Shown here: piece by piece, positions 1 through 7,814 of the stretch | How the letters are laid out: every line of letters starts with the position of its first letter | Position numbering within the stretch: the first letter of the stretch is position 1 | From: JAWAFD01 sp964467175 | GTDB lineage: Archaea; Micrarchaeota; Micrarchaeia; Anstonellales; J096 | Assembly: GCA_964467175.1 (NCBI GenBank) | Contig: CAYXNY010000008.1 | Span: 1-13,500 of the forward strand | Length of the DNA stretch: 13,500 nucleotides | Direction of reading: 5' to 3' | Notes under the pieces: model-generated | What the model saw: the letters and a program-made list of their open reading frames with translations, nothing else | What the model was told of the DNA's origin: nothing | Databases searched by the model: none | Made by a program: the position numbers and the translations under genes

Positions 1-111
1 TTCTTCAAGCGGTGTGCCTTCATACTTCCACTGTCCCTGTGCGGATGCTTTTCCTCCTGCCAAGGCAAGCGTGAAGATTCCTGTAAAAAGAGCGGTTCTG
101 AGCTTTGCCAT
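1..111 (-). CDS. Exported protein with N-terminal signal peptide (partial, C-terminus outside window)
   Basis: Only the first 37 residues lie in the window. The start reads MAKLRTALFTGIFTLALAGG, followed by KASA and then QGQWKYEG. This is a classic Sec signal peptide: two basic residues near the start, a hydrophobic core at about residues 7-18, and an A-S-A site with likely cleavage after Ala24. The mature protein would therefore start near Gln25 and be secreted or surface located. I chose the ATG at 111 because a TATA element (134-141 on the minus strand) is centred about 26 nt upstream, the spacing expected for a leaderless archaeal transcript. An in-frame ATG at 126 would add MQNSS but would lie upstream of that predicted transcription start. 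It follows nusA on the same strand but has its own promoter, so it is probably not part of the polymerase operon. The function cannot be assigned from this fragment. Confidence 0.72.
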   Translation of the reverse strand, partial: MAKLRTALFTGIFTLALAGGKASAQGQWKYEGTPLEE

Positions 112-133
112 ACTACTATTCTGCATAAAAACA

Positions 134-146
134 TATTTAAATGTTT
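134..146 (-). promoter_or_regulatory. TATA/BRE promoter of the exported protein, leaderless geometry
   Basis: On the minus strand this reads AAACATTTAAATA. The TATA-like TTTAAATA (134-141) is centred about 26 nt before the ATG at 111, which would place the transcription start on or next to the A of that ATG. The AAACA part lies where an archaeal BRE would sit. Similar AAACATT..AAA cores precede guaA-A, the M20 gene and the large plus-strand gene. Confidence 0.55.
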
Positions 147-163
147 ATTTTTGTGTTTTTTAT

Positions 164-179
164 TGTGTTTAAAAAATTG
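164..179 (-). terminator. Possible T-tract terminator at the end of the RNA polymerase operon
   Basis: On the minus strand a run of six T overlaps the nusA stop codon, and no convincing hairpin stands beside it. Archaeal intrinsic termination can use short T runs without a hairpin. This is the only candidate between nusA and the next promoter. Weak support: it is a short run inside an AT-rich stretch. Confidence 0.25.
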
Positions 180-603
180 CGCTCTTTTTTGTTTTCAGGT
201 AAAGTTTTGCGTTGAATTTTTTCTCCACAAATTTTCTCGCCGCCTTGATGCGCGCCCCTCCCTTCCCGAGAGCAATTCCCCTCTCCGCCTCGTTTATGGA
301 AAAGAAAACTCCCTTCTCCCCCATCGCATCCCGAACCTCTATTTCGGTTGGCTTCACGTTGTTGAAGAAATTTCTTATAAATTCTTCCGGCTCGTCGCTG
401 TCAGCAAAAATAAGGACCTTTTTCTTGAATTTTTTCTCTAATTTTGAAATCATAATTCCTTTTTTTCCTATCGCCTTTCCGAGCAGAATTTTTGGAACAA
501 GAAAGAAAAGCGACCCATCCACTTCTGCAACATCCGAAGGCATTACCTGAGTTATTTTTTCAAATTCGCTGAGGTAAAAAAGCTCGGTTTCTCCTATTTC
601 CAT
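169..603 (-). CDS. nusA: Archaeal NusA-like transcription factor, two KH domains
   Basis: Archaeal NusA is a short homologue of the RNA-binding part of bacterial NusA and is encoded in the polymerase operon. It probably binds nascent RNA near elongating RNA polymerase. The 144-residue length is normal for the archaeal form, which lacks the bacterial N-terminal polymerase-binding domain and the S1 domain. Two KH modules are visible. The first has the GxxG loop G46-K-K-G49 inside LGKAIGKKG. The second has G113-K-G-G116 inside ALGKGGARIKAARKFVE. The gene starts 13 nt after the L30e stop and is the last gene of the operon here. The start codon follows a weak GTGA-type ribosome site. The family assignment is firm from both motifs and gene order. 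The exact transcription role is known mainly by analogy. Confidence 0.92.
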   Translation of the reverse strand: MEIGETELFYLSEFEKITQVMPSDVAEVDGSLFFLVPKILLGKAIGKKGIMISKLEKKFKKKVLIFADSDEPEEFIRNFFNNVKPTEIEVRDAMGEKGVFFSINEAERGIALGKGGARIKAARKFVEKKFNAKLYLKTKKSAIF

Positions 604-616
604 GCGCTCACTTTGT

Positions 617-1009
617 CTATTTTTTGCCTTTCTTTTCTGCTATCTTCAGAATGTTGGATTCGCCCTCATCGTATATGGAGAGGACCGAAACCGGATGGGG
701 CCTTCCGCATACCGAGCCAAGTTCTAGGCTTGTCTTGTCCACAACAAACACAGGAATGCCTGAAAGCTTTGCGTAGTGCTGGATGTCTGCGGCGTTTATG
801 GGCGGGGCATTTTTTGCGAGAACGATCGCCTTTGCCTTTCCGAGAAGCGCATTGGCCTGCCCTTTTCTGAAGCCCAGCTCGTACTTGCCGGTTTCCACCA
901 TGAGCTTCAGCGCGCCCTCTATCTCTCCCTCTCCCTCCTTCTTTTTTCTCTTCCTTGTAACTTTTGCTTCTTTTTTTACCTTCTTCTTTTCTCCCTCTTC
1001 TTCAGCCAT
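617..1009 (-). CDS. rpl30e: Large-subunit ribosomal protein L30e, with lysine-rich N-terminal extension
   Basis: L30e is a small RNA-binding protein of the archaeal/eukaryotic large ribosomal subunit, related to L7Ae and L8e-type kink-turn binders. Residues about 29-128 match the family: an I-E-GALKLMVETGKYELGFRKG helix and strand, then AKAIVLAKNAPP, an IQHYAKLSGIPVFVV strand and helix, and ELGSVCGRPHPVSVLSI near the C-terminus. The family is usually about 100 residues. This protein has 130, the surplus being a strongly charged N-terminal tail (residues 1-28, mostly Glu and then Lys/Arg) that probably contacts rRNA or is disordered. Its place between rpoA2 and nusA is the classic archaeal order. 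The start is supported by AGGGGAT ending 4 nt upstream, and the gap after rpoA2 is 11 nt. No other ATG would give a shorter natural start before the conserved domain. Confidence 0.95.
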   Translation of the reverse strand: MAEEEGEKKKVKKEAKVTRKRKKKEGEGEIEGALKLMVETGKYELGFRKGQANALLGKAKAIVLAKNAPPINAADIQHYAKLSGIPVFVVDKTSLELGSVCGRPHPVSVLSIYDEGESNILKIAEKKGKK

Positions 1010-1020
1010 GTAATCCCCTT

Positions 1021-2034
1021 CTATTTTTTGAGCTTGAATTCAAGCATGATTTTTCCGGTTCCTATCGGAACGGTCTGTCCGACTATTATATTCTCGGTTA
1101 CTCCCACAAGCCTGTCTTCCTCGCCTTTTGCTGAAGCGTTGATAAGGTGCTTCACGGTTTCCTCAAACGCCGCCCTCCCAAGAACTCCGGGCTTTTTCCC
1201 GCTCAACCCATGCCTTCCTATATTCACTATTTTTCCCTCGGAGCACATAGCATCCGCAACCAGCATGAGATGCCGCACATCAACCGCCAATTTCTGCAGT
1301 TCCATTACCTGCTTCATCTCCCTTACAAGCGCCGCCCTCCCGGCTTCTATTCCATAGATCCGTTCTATCTCCTTGATATTGTTTGTGTATATCCTGGACG
1401 GGTCTACATAATTGTTTTTCAGCACCCCTTCTATGTTCGAGCCGCTTGCCCTCACGAAATACTCTCCGTTTTCATCCCTGACAACAACCGCCCTCGTGAT
1501 CCCGGCCACTCCCTTTACAATGGTTTTATTCACTCTCTCGTAGGTTTTTCTCACGGCTCTCAGCGCCCCCCCTCCTTTGACCTTTTTTTCCTCAGCGCTC
1601 ACGATTATCGTCCTGCTCCTTCTGTCAACCCTTTTTCTCATTTCCAAAGCCCTTTCGAGCTGGTCAAATGTCACACGGTAGCTTTTTCCAAGCTTCTCGT
1701 CATAAGTTACTTTTACAACCCTCTCCGGCATGTCCTCCCTTACCTTTGCAATCTGGTCAACCACGATGCTTTCCACCTGATACGCAACCTTCTCAGCAAT
1801 CTCCCTCTTCTTTGAGAACTCTTTTTTGAGATAAATATCAATTGTCGGCTTTTTTGGCTCCTTCCTCACATCCACAAGCTCTATCAATCTCGGCAGGCCT
1901 GTTGGCACGTGCTCGGCAACCCCGGCGTAGTGGAAGGTACGCATCGTCATCTGGGTGCCTGGTTCGCCTATGCTTTGGGCCGCGATGATCCCAACAGCAT
2001 CGTACGGGCATATTTTATTCGGTTGCTTCATCAT
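1021..2034 (-). CDS. rpoA2: DNA-directed RNA polymerase subunit A'' (Rpo1C)
   Basis: This is the C-terminal part of the largest polymerase subunit (equivalent to the C-terminal third of Rpb1 or bacterial beta'). It supplies the trigger loop of the active site and part of the jaw and clamp base. The trigger-loop region is AAQSIGEPGTQMTMRTFHYA at residues 18-37, with His35 matching the catalytic loop histidine of Rpb1. GLPRLIELVDVR follows. The conserved C-terminal segment contains LGRAAFEETVKHL and ends in TVPIGTGKIML. Two features are unusual. The protein starts only about 12 residues before AVGIIAAQS, whereas many archaeal A'' subunits have some 40-60 residues there, so at 337 aa it is short. 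The segment after the loop, AEHVPTGLPR, is one residue shorter than the common AE-xxVTL-GLPR pattern (recalled, not aligned). GAGGGG precedes the first of two adjacent ATGs (2034 and 2031). It is in the same frame as rpoA1, separated by TGA and three sense codons. Confidence 0.97.
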   Translation of the reverse strand: MMKQPNKICPYDAVGIIAAQSIGEPGTQMTMRTFHYAGVAEHVPTGLPRLIELVDVRKEPKKPTIDIYLKKEFSKKREIAEKVAYQVESIVVDQIAKVREDMPERVVKVTYDEKLGKSYRVTFDQLERALEMRKRVDRRSRTIIVSAEEKKVKGGGALRAVRKTYERVNKTIVKGVAGITRAVVVRDENGEYFVRASGSNIEGVLKNNYVDPSRIYTNNIKEIERIYGIEAGRAALVREMKQVMELQKLAVDVRHLMLVADAMCSEGKIVNIGRHGLSGKKPGVLGRAAFEETVKHLINASAKGEEDRLVGVTENIIVGQTVPIGTGKIMLEFKLKK

Positions 2035-2043
2035 GAAATCCCC

Positions 2044-4515
2044 TCAAACAGTATCGATATCGTCTTCCTTCGGGGCAACATCAAACGCCTCGGTTTTTGC
2101 GAGCATCGGGTCCTTTCCGTCCCCCCCGTAAATGTACTGCACTACCTTTCTATCCGCGTCCCTGACGCTTAGGTCGCTGGCGACTATGAGGTCCTGGAGC
2201 GCGTTTATAAGCCTTCTTTGCATGTACCCGCTCCTGGCCGTTCTTATCGCGGTGTTCACGAGCGATTCCCTTCCTCCCATTGCGTGGTGGAAGAACTCAT
2301 CCGGGTCCAGCCCCTTCCTGAATCCGTTTGCCACGAACCCGCGCTCCCTTGCTGTAAGTTCGCCGGGCCTGAAGAACACGAGAGTTCTTTTGTTGTACCC
2401 TCTCTTCAGCCTCTTGTTCCTCACCGCCTGCTGTCCCAACAGGGCGGACATCTGGATTGCATTCAGCAGAGAACCCCTTGAACCTATTTTGGCCATGATT
2501 ATGGATGCGTTCTGTTTTCCAAGAGAGTTCTCCACAATCTCGCCTATAGCATCCCTTGTTTTCGAGCCGATGCTCATTATATGGCTTTCAAGTGTTTCCC
2601 TTAATGTAAGCCCCGGGCTTCTTTCCAGCGTCCCGTTCTTGTACTGGAGGATGTAGTTCTCTATCTCCCTGTTCATTTTCTCAACCAGCTTTTTCACATC
2701 GCTCCTCGCTTCAGGGTCGAGCTTATAGCTTTTCAGGGAAACGCTCAGCCCGTGCATAGTCAGGCATTCAAGGGCCATTTTTGTAAGCGAATCCATGAAC
2801 CATTTTGTGTGCTCCGGCCCCATTTTAAGGAATATTTTTTCCAGCATCTCGCCCTCAGCTCCCTTGCTCTCCACCGCGCCCTTCACCAGTTCGCCGTTCT
2901 TTATGACCACCTTTTCGCCGAGTTTTGAGGTGTATGTAACGTTCAGATCTTTGGGGAGGAGGAGCGAGAAAATGCTTCTTCCTGAATAATTCTTCCCCCT
3001 GTCCGGCTTTGGAAGTTTATCTATTCCTGCCAGATAGAGGAGCTTTGCCGCCTCGTCCTTTGTGAACTCGGCATCCTCCCTTGTCAAAAAGTAGATTCCT
3101 GAAACATGGTCCTCCTGCGGCTTTATGATCGCGTGCCCATGCCTTGGCGAGATTATCTGCTTTTCCACCTTCGCAAGTTCGCACGCTTCTGCCCTCGCCT
3201 CCTCGGTCTGTATGGCGTGAAGGTTCATCTCATCTCCGTCAAAATCAGCGTTGTATGGCGGGCAGACAACCGGGTTTAGCCTAAATGTTTTTCCCGGGAG
3301 TATTTTTACAGAATGGGCCATCATGCTTATCCTGTGCAGGGATGGCTGCCTGTTGAAAAGCACAATATCCCCGTCCTTTATGTTTCTTTCTACAACCCAC
3401 CCGACCTTAACCTCTTCAAGAATCTTCTCCCTTGTCTGCTCGCTCACCTTTATCCTTCTTCCATCGCTCCTTATTACGTATACTGCTCTCGGATAGTCCT
3501 CTTTTTTTATCAGCTCCTTCGCGTACTCAACATTCCATTCAGTAATCGGAATAGGAACAGTAAGTTCATTTGCAACAGCCAGCGGGACGCCCACCTCGCC
3601 AAGCGATATTCTCGGGTCCGGCGAAATGACTGTTCTCGCTGAGAAGTTCACCCTCTTTCCGCTGAGGTTGTACCTGAACCTTCCCTCCTTTCCCTTCAAT
3701 CTCTGGGCCAGTGTTTTCAAGGGCCTTCCGCTCCTGTGCCTTGCCGGAGGGATGTTCGCGGTTTCATTATCAAAAAAAGTTGTGATATGGTACTGGAGAA
3801 GCTGCCAGAGGTCCTCTATAATGAGCTGTGGCGCGCCTGCGTTTATGTTCGCCTCTAATTTCTGGTTTATCCTTATGATATCAACGAGCTTGTGCGTCAG
3901 GTCGTCTTCGCTCTTCTCCCCGCTCTCCAGCGTAATGGACGGCCTTACTGTTACCGGCGGAACCGCGAGAACTGTCAAAACCATCCACTCCGGCCTTGAT
4001 GCTTCGGGGTCTATACCAAGAGCTCTTACATCCTCGTTGCTTATCGCCGCGAGCCAGTCCCTTATATCGCTCGGCAGAAGCTCCCTTTTTCCCAGATAAA
4101 ACGAGGTTGGTTTTATGAATTTAAGCTCTTCCAGTTCTGCACCACATTCCGGGCATTTGTTCGGCCTTTCGCCTTTTTTTGTGAGAACAATTTTGTGGCA
4201 TTTTGGGCACGTTGCTTTAAGCAGGGAGTATATAATTTTTGCGAACTGCACATGCACAACCGGCCTTACAAGGTCTATATACCCGAAATGGCCGTGGCAT
4301 TCCTTTATACTTCCCCCGCATGTTTTGCACTTCAGCCCGGGGTCCACCACCCCCATCCTCGGGTCCATCAGCCCTCCATCTATCGGATAGCCGTCGTCAT
4401 CGTAGGTATCCGGAACATCTATCTTCGCAACCGCCATCTTCCTTACTATTTCCGGCGAGAATATTGAGAATTTTATTTTTTCTATGTTGTATTCAGACGG
4501 ACCGTAGTGCAACAT
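2044..4515 (-). CDS. rpoA1: DNA-directed RNA polymerase subunit A' (Rpo1N)
   Basis: This N-terminal part of the largest subunit carries the clamp, active site, pore and bridge helix. The first zinc site is C63, C66, C73 and H76 in CKTCGG...CHGHFG. A second uses C103, C106, C121 and C124. The switch/lid region RYNLSGKRVNFSARTVISPDP is intact. The metal A motif NADFDGDEMNLH places the three catalytic aspartates at 424, 426 and 428. The bridge helix lies at about residues 739-775 (DEFFHHAMGGRESLV...SGYMQRRL). At 823 aa it is slightly shorter than common archaeal A' (about 870-900, from memory). The ATG directly abuts the rpoB1 stop (TAG ATG), and the ribosome site GGAGAGGGGTGA lies inside the end of rpoB1. 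That implies translational coupling. The protein ends soon after QYIYGGDGKDP, which is the usual A'/A'' split point. All essential catalytic residues are present and no intein is seen. Confidence 0.98.
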   Translation of the reverse strand: MLHYGPSEYNIEKIKFSIFSPEIVRKMAVAKIDVPDTYDDDGYPIDGGLMDPRMGVVDPGLKCKTCGGSIKECHGHFGYIDLVRPVVHVQFAKIIYSLLKATCPKCHKIVLTKKGERPNKCPECGAELEELKFIKPTSFYLGKRELLPSDIRDWLAAISNEDVRALGIDPEASRPEWMVLTVLAVPPVTVRPSITLESGEKSEDDLTHKLVDIIRINQKLEANINAGAPQLIIEDLWQLLQYHITTFFDNETANIPPARHRSGRPLKTLAQRLKGKEGRFRYNLSGKRVNFSARTVISPDPRISLGEVGVPLAVANELTVPIPITEWNVEYAKELIKKEDYPRAVYVIRSDGRRIKVSEQTREKILEEVKVGWVVERNIKDGDIVLFNRQPSLHRISMMAHSVKILPGKTFRLNPVVCPPYNADFDGDEMNLHAIQTEEARAEACELAKVEKQIISPRHGHAIIKPQEDHVSGIYFLTREDAEFTKDEAAKLLYLAGIDKLPKPDRGKNYSGRSIFSLLLPKDLNVTYTSKLGEKVVIKNGELVKGAVESKGAEGEMLEKIFLKMGPEHTKWFMDSLTKMALECLTMHGLSVSLKSYKLDPEARSDVKKLVEKMNREIENYILQYKNGTLERSPGLTLRETLESHIMSIGSKTRDAIGEIVENSLGKQNASIIMAKIGSRGSLLNAIQMSALLGQQAVRNKRLKRGYNKRTLVFFRPGELTARERGFVANGFRKGLDPDEFFHHAMGGRESLVNTAIRTARSGYMQRRLINALQDLIVASDLSVRDADRKVVQYIYGGDGKDPMLAKTEAFDVAPKEDDIDTV

Positions 4516-6342
4516 CTACAATTCACCCCTCTCCTTTATTACTATGTGCGGGAATATCCCCATGGACTGGATTTCATCTATAAGGAGCTTGAACGCGTAG
4601 CTCATCTCAACCTCCCCTATGTTTTCGCTCTTGCACACACCGCAGTAGCTCCTCCTTTTTATATGGTCCGTGACCGCTATTCCGCCGCAGTCCTTGCATA
4701 TCAGCATGGATGTTTTGTCGCTCTCCTCAAGAAGCCTCTCCTTTATGAGCATGCTCGCGCCGTAACCTATCAGGCAGTCCCTCTCCATCTCTCCGAACCT
4801 CAGCCCTCCTTCCCTTGCCCTTCCTTCTGTTGGCTGCAGGGTGAGCAGTTGGACAGGCCCCCTGCTCCTTACGTGCATCTTGTTTGAAACGAGGTGGTGG
4901 AGCCGCTGGTAGTACACAACACCGACAAATATCTTCACTTTCAGTGGTTTGCCGGTTTCGCCGTCGTACATTACCTCCTCTCCATACTCGTCAAAACCAG
5001 CATCCTTCAGAATTTTTGTGTACTCCTCCTCCTTGTTTCCGCTGAACGCGGTGCCGTCCATCAGCATTCCGCCGACCGCAGACGCCTTTCCGCCAAGCAT
5101 TTCCAGCAGATGGCCTGCGGTCATCCTGCTCGGTATTGCGTGCGGATTTATTATCAGGTCCGGGACAACACCGTCTTTTGTGAAAGGCATGTCCTCATGG
5201 TTGAGCAGAAGGCCTATGACTCCTTTCTGCCCATGCCTTGACGCGAACTTGTCCCCGACCTCAGGAACCTTTACAGACCTCAATCTGACTTTTATTACTT
5301 TGTTCCCAGTGACTCCTTCAGTAATCATGACTGCGTCCACTTTTCCCCTCTCGCCGGCCTTCACAGCGAGCGAGTTCTCCCTCTTTTTCTCTTCTATCAC
5401 TCCGAATATTGAGACCTCCTCCAAAAACCTCGGAGGAGAGGTTTTTCCAACGAGAACATCCCTCGGGCCTACAACGCTTTCAGGGATCACGACCCCGTCC
5501 TCATCCAGATGCCTGTACGCCTCCTCTCCCCTGTAGCCCACAACATCCGGGGTTGGAATTTCCACCTTGTCTTTCTGGCCTCCGGGGTATGTTCTCTCTT
5601 CTGTTTCGTATGTTCTGAACATCGCAACCCTTCCGAGCCCCCTCTCTATCGCTCCCTTTGAAATCACAAGCCCGTCGGCCATGTTGTAGCCAGAGTATGT
5701 CGCGACAGCAACAACAAAATTCTGGCCCGCCGCCCTTGAACCAAGCTTCAGAGCCTTGTGCAGGTCGGTTCTAACAGCCGGCTCCTGCGGATAGTACATT
5801 ATATACGCGCGCGTGTCAAACCTTTGGTTGTAGTTTGAAGCATAAAGCCCCAAACTCTGCTTTGTCATGGAGCATGCCATCGTGATTCTTGGAGAGGAGT
5901 TGTGCTCAGGGTATGGAAGAACCGATGAAACGACGCTGAATATGGTTGAGCCGTCTATCTCGAGATGGGTGTGTTCGTTTTTAAGCTCTTCCTCGCGTAC
6001 GGCCACATACGCATTCTCCTCCTCTTCAGCGTCCAGATACTCCACAACCCCCATTTTTATGAGATGGTTCCAGCCCAGCTGTTTTTTCTTCAGCCTCTCT
6101 ACAATCTCAGGAGTCAGTTTTGACTTTCCGTTCTCAACAACAATGTACGGCCTTCTAACCCTTCCCCTGTCCGTATTTATGAAAAGTTCGTTCGTCTGCT
6201 CCTTGAAATAAACATTAACCTGCGGGTTGAGCTCGTTCGTTCTCCTCTTCTCCCTCAACCTATCTGCGAGCCCCTTCCCATCCTTGTAGTATCCAACGAG
6301 CCTTCCGTTCAGATAGACCATTGTCCTCTCTGTTTTTTTCAT
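4516..6342 (-). CDS. rpoB1: DNA-directed RNA polymerase subunit B' (Rpo2C)
   Basis: This C-terminal part of the second-largest subunit (Rpb2/beta) holds the hybrid-binding wall, active-site lysines and anchor. Recognisable blocks include RRPYIVVENGKSKLTPE near residues 64-80, FVVAVATYSGYNMADGLVIS and IERGLGR in the middle, and the active-site loop GDKFASRHGQKG at residues 363-374. LMDGTAFSG and VYYQRLHHLVSNKMHVRSRG follow, then QPTEGRAREGGLRFGEMERD. A C-terminal zinc ribbon has C549, C552, C567 and C570. The 608-residue length is normal. The start follows an excellent ribosome site (AGGAGG, 8 nt before ATG) and lies 12 nt after rpoB2. The stop TAG immediately precedes the rpoA1 ATG. With rpoB2 it forms the split B subunit, a state found in many euryarchaea and several DPANN lineages. 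No insertion or missing key residue was seen. Confidence 0.98.
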   Translation of the reverse strand: MKKTERTMVYLNGRLVGYYKDGKGLADRLREKRRTNELNPQVNVYFKEQTNELFINTDRGRVRRPYIVVENGKSKLTPEIVERLKKKQLGWNHLIKMGVVEYLDAEEEENAYVAVREEELKNEHTHLEIDGSTIFSVVSSVLPYPEHNSSPRITMACSMTKQSLGLYASNYNQRFDTRAYIMYYPQEPAVRTDLHKALKLGSRAAGQNFVVAVATYSGYNMADGLVISKGAIERGLGRVAMFRTYETEERTYPGGQKDKVEIPTPDVVGYRGEEAYRHLDEDGVVIPESVVGPRDVLVGKTSPPRFLEEVSIFGVIEEKKRENSLAVKAGERGKVDAVMITEGVTGNKVIKVRLRSVKVPEVGDKFASRHGQKGVIGLLLNHEDMPFTKDGVVPDLIINPHAIPSRMTAGHLLEMLGGKASAVGGMLMDGTAFSGNKEEEYTKILKDAGFDEYGEEVMYDGETGKPLKVKIFVGVVYYQRLHHLVSNKMHVRSRGPVQLLTLQPTEGRAREGGLRFGEMERDCLIGYGASMLIKERLLEESDKTSMLICKDCGGIAVTDHIKRRSYCGVCKSENIGEVEMSYAFKLLIDEIQSMGIFPHIVIKERGEL

Positions 6343-6354
6343 TTTTTATTCCTC

Positions 6355-7812
6355 CTATTTTTCGCTAACTCCGAATGATTTGAGCAGCTCCTCAACCGGC
6401 GCCTCGTCAGCCCCAACCGAAATCTCTGCAAAAATGGCAATGTTTTTCACGAGCGAGCAGCTCGGTCCCTCCGGAGTTTCGCTCGGGCAGATTTTTCCGT
6501 AATGCGTTCCGTGCAGGTCCCTTGCCTTGAAATGCGGATGCCTTCTGCTCAGCGGGGAGATCACCCTCCTCATGTGCGAAAGGCTTGCCACATAGCTCGT
6601 CCTGTCAAGGAGTTGGCTCACGCCCGTCTGTCCCGCAATCCAGTTTCCCGTAGCCATCGCATATCTTATCCTGTCGCTGAGCGCATCCTGTCTTACAAGC
6701 GTGTGCACTTGAAGCATCCTTCCCCTTGCATCAGCCCTGCTTGCCTGATAGACAATGTCTTTTGTGAGGAACTGGAAAGCGTACCTGAAAAGCTCCTCCA
6801 TCAAATCTCCGGCGAGCTTTACCCTCTTGTTTCCGTAATGGTCCTTGTCATCGGGCAAAAGTTTTTTGTGGTGTACGTACGTTGTTCTTTCAGCCATCCT
6901 CACAAGGTAGACTATTTTTCTCTCCCTGTCCGCCTTTTCCGTTCCAAGATGCGGAAGAAGGTAGCTGTCTATGAGGTTCCACATCCTGTTCAGCCGGTAT
7001 TCCTCCGGCTGGCCCGGTGAAAGCCTCCTGCTCAAATAATCCACAGGGTCTTCGTAATTCATCGCTTTTTCATATTCTATGTTGAGCATGACGTCGTTCT
7101 GTATAAGCATGTTTTTTGTAAAAATCTTCCTTATTTCCTTCATATCCGCACCGAGAACCTGCAGAACTGTTAAAAGGGATATTCCCGGAGCCGAGGCAGG
7201 AAAATCGATGACCCATTTTCCCTCCTTGTTCCTTGAAACAACGCACCTCGCCCTGAACCCGTGCCTTGTTGAGAAAACCTTGGCGACGACCTCCTTCCCC
7301 TCCTCTGCTGTTGTGAGAATCTTGTTCGGAACAAGGTCCTCAACGCTCACGAGCACCCTCTCGCTTCCGTTTATTATGAAATACCCCCCCGGGTCCTCCG
7401 CGTCCTCCCCGGCTTCCACAAGCTCCTCTTTTGACATTTTCGACAGGTGGCAGAGTTTTGATTTTATCATCACGGGCAATTCGCCTATGAAAACATCTGA
7501 ATACACAGGCCTTTCTATTCCGTTGAAAAGAGGAGTCATCTCAAGAAAAATCGGGCTTGCGTATGTGATGTTTCTGAACCTGCATTCAGAAGGAAGGATC
7601 GCCCTGTACCCTCCCCTCACCTCGTAAAACCTTGGCGGCTCTATCCTCACCTTTCCCAGCCGTATCTCAAACCCCTCGACATTCGTGCTCAGCTTCCCAA
7701 CCCTGTTTATTGTTTCCTGCATCCCGCTTTCTATGAATTTATTGTATGAATCCAGATGCTGTTTCACAAGGCTGTTTTCTTCGAAATATGCTTCGATCAT
7801 TCCCTTGACCAT
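6355..7812 (-). CDS. rpoB2: DNA-directed RNA polymerase subunit B'' (Rpo2N)
   Basis: This N-terminal half of the second-largest subunit forms the protrusion, lobe and fork. It begins MVKGMIEAYFEENSLVKQHL, followed by DSYNKFIESGMQETI, typical of archaeal B''. Inside are GGYFIINGSERVLVSVEDLV (the conserved ING-SE-V block), DDKDHYGNKRVKLAGDLM (the equivalent of the DKDHYG-NKR signature) and TGVSQLLDRTSYVASLSHMR with RRVISPL (fork region). Near the end is KICPSETPEGPSCSLVKN, with E445-T-P-E-G-P450. It stops at residue 485, shortly after this block, which is the usual split site before B'. The start lies 2 nt after the rpoH stop with GGTGG in the last rpoH codons, so translation is probably coupled. 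A second ATG four codons in (7800) has a poorly spaced ribosome site. Together with rpoB1 it makes one functional B subunit. Confidence 0.98.
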   Translation of the reverse strand: MVKGMIEAYFEENSLVKQHLDSYNKFIESGMQETINRVGKLSTNVEGFEIRLGKVRIEPPRFYEVRGGYRAILPSECRFRNITYASPIFLEMTPLFNGIERPVYSDVFIGELPVMIKSKLCHLSKMSKEELVEAGEDAEDPGGYFIINGSERVLVSVEDLVPNKILTTAEEGKEVVAKVFSTRHGFRARCVVSRNKEGKWVIDFPASAPGISLLTVLQVLGADMKEIRKIFTKNMLIQNDVMLNIEYEKAMNYEDPVDYLSRRLSPGQPEEYRLNRMWNLIDSYLLPHLGTEKADRERKIVYLVRMAERTTYVHHKKLLPDDKDHYGNKRVKLAGDLMEELFRYAFQFLTKDIVYQASRADARGRMLQVHTLVRQDALSDRIRYAMATGNWIAGQTGVSQLLDRTSYVASLSHMRRVISPLSRRHPHFKARDLHGTHYGKICPSETPEGPSCSLVKNIAIFAEISVGADEAPVEELLKSFGVSEK

Positions 7813-7814
7813 TC

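Noticed and set aside
112..126. Upstream ATG (126) for the exported protein
   Set aside because: In frame, but it lies before the transcription start predicted from the TATA box and weakens the signal-peptide N-terminus.
1147..1815. 222-codon plus-strand frame opposite rpoA2
   Set aside because: Antisense to a conserved polymerase gene; no promoter, ribosome site or recognisable domain.
2044..2046. TGA between rpoA1 and rpoA2 as a recoded (Trp or Sec) codon
   Set aside because: The A'/A'' split is normal for archaea, the second gene has its own ribosome site, and TGA also ends the M20 gene.
2132..2656. 174-codon plus-strand frame opposite rpoA1
   Set aside because: Composition reflects the complementary strand of a conserved region; no independent evidence of coding.
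4516..4518. TAG between rpoB1 and rpoA1 as pyrrolysine
   Set aside because: The rpoA1 ATG follows at once with a good ribosome site. TAG also ends rpoH, rpoB2, rpl30e and NFACT at natural family ends.
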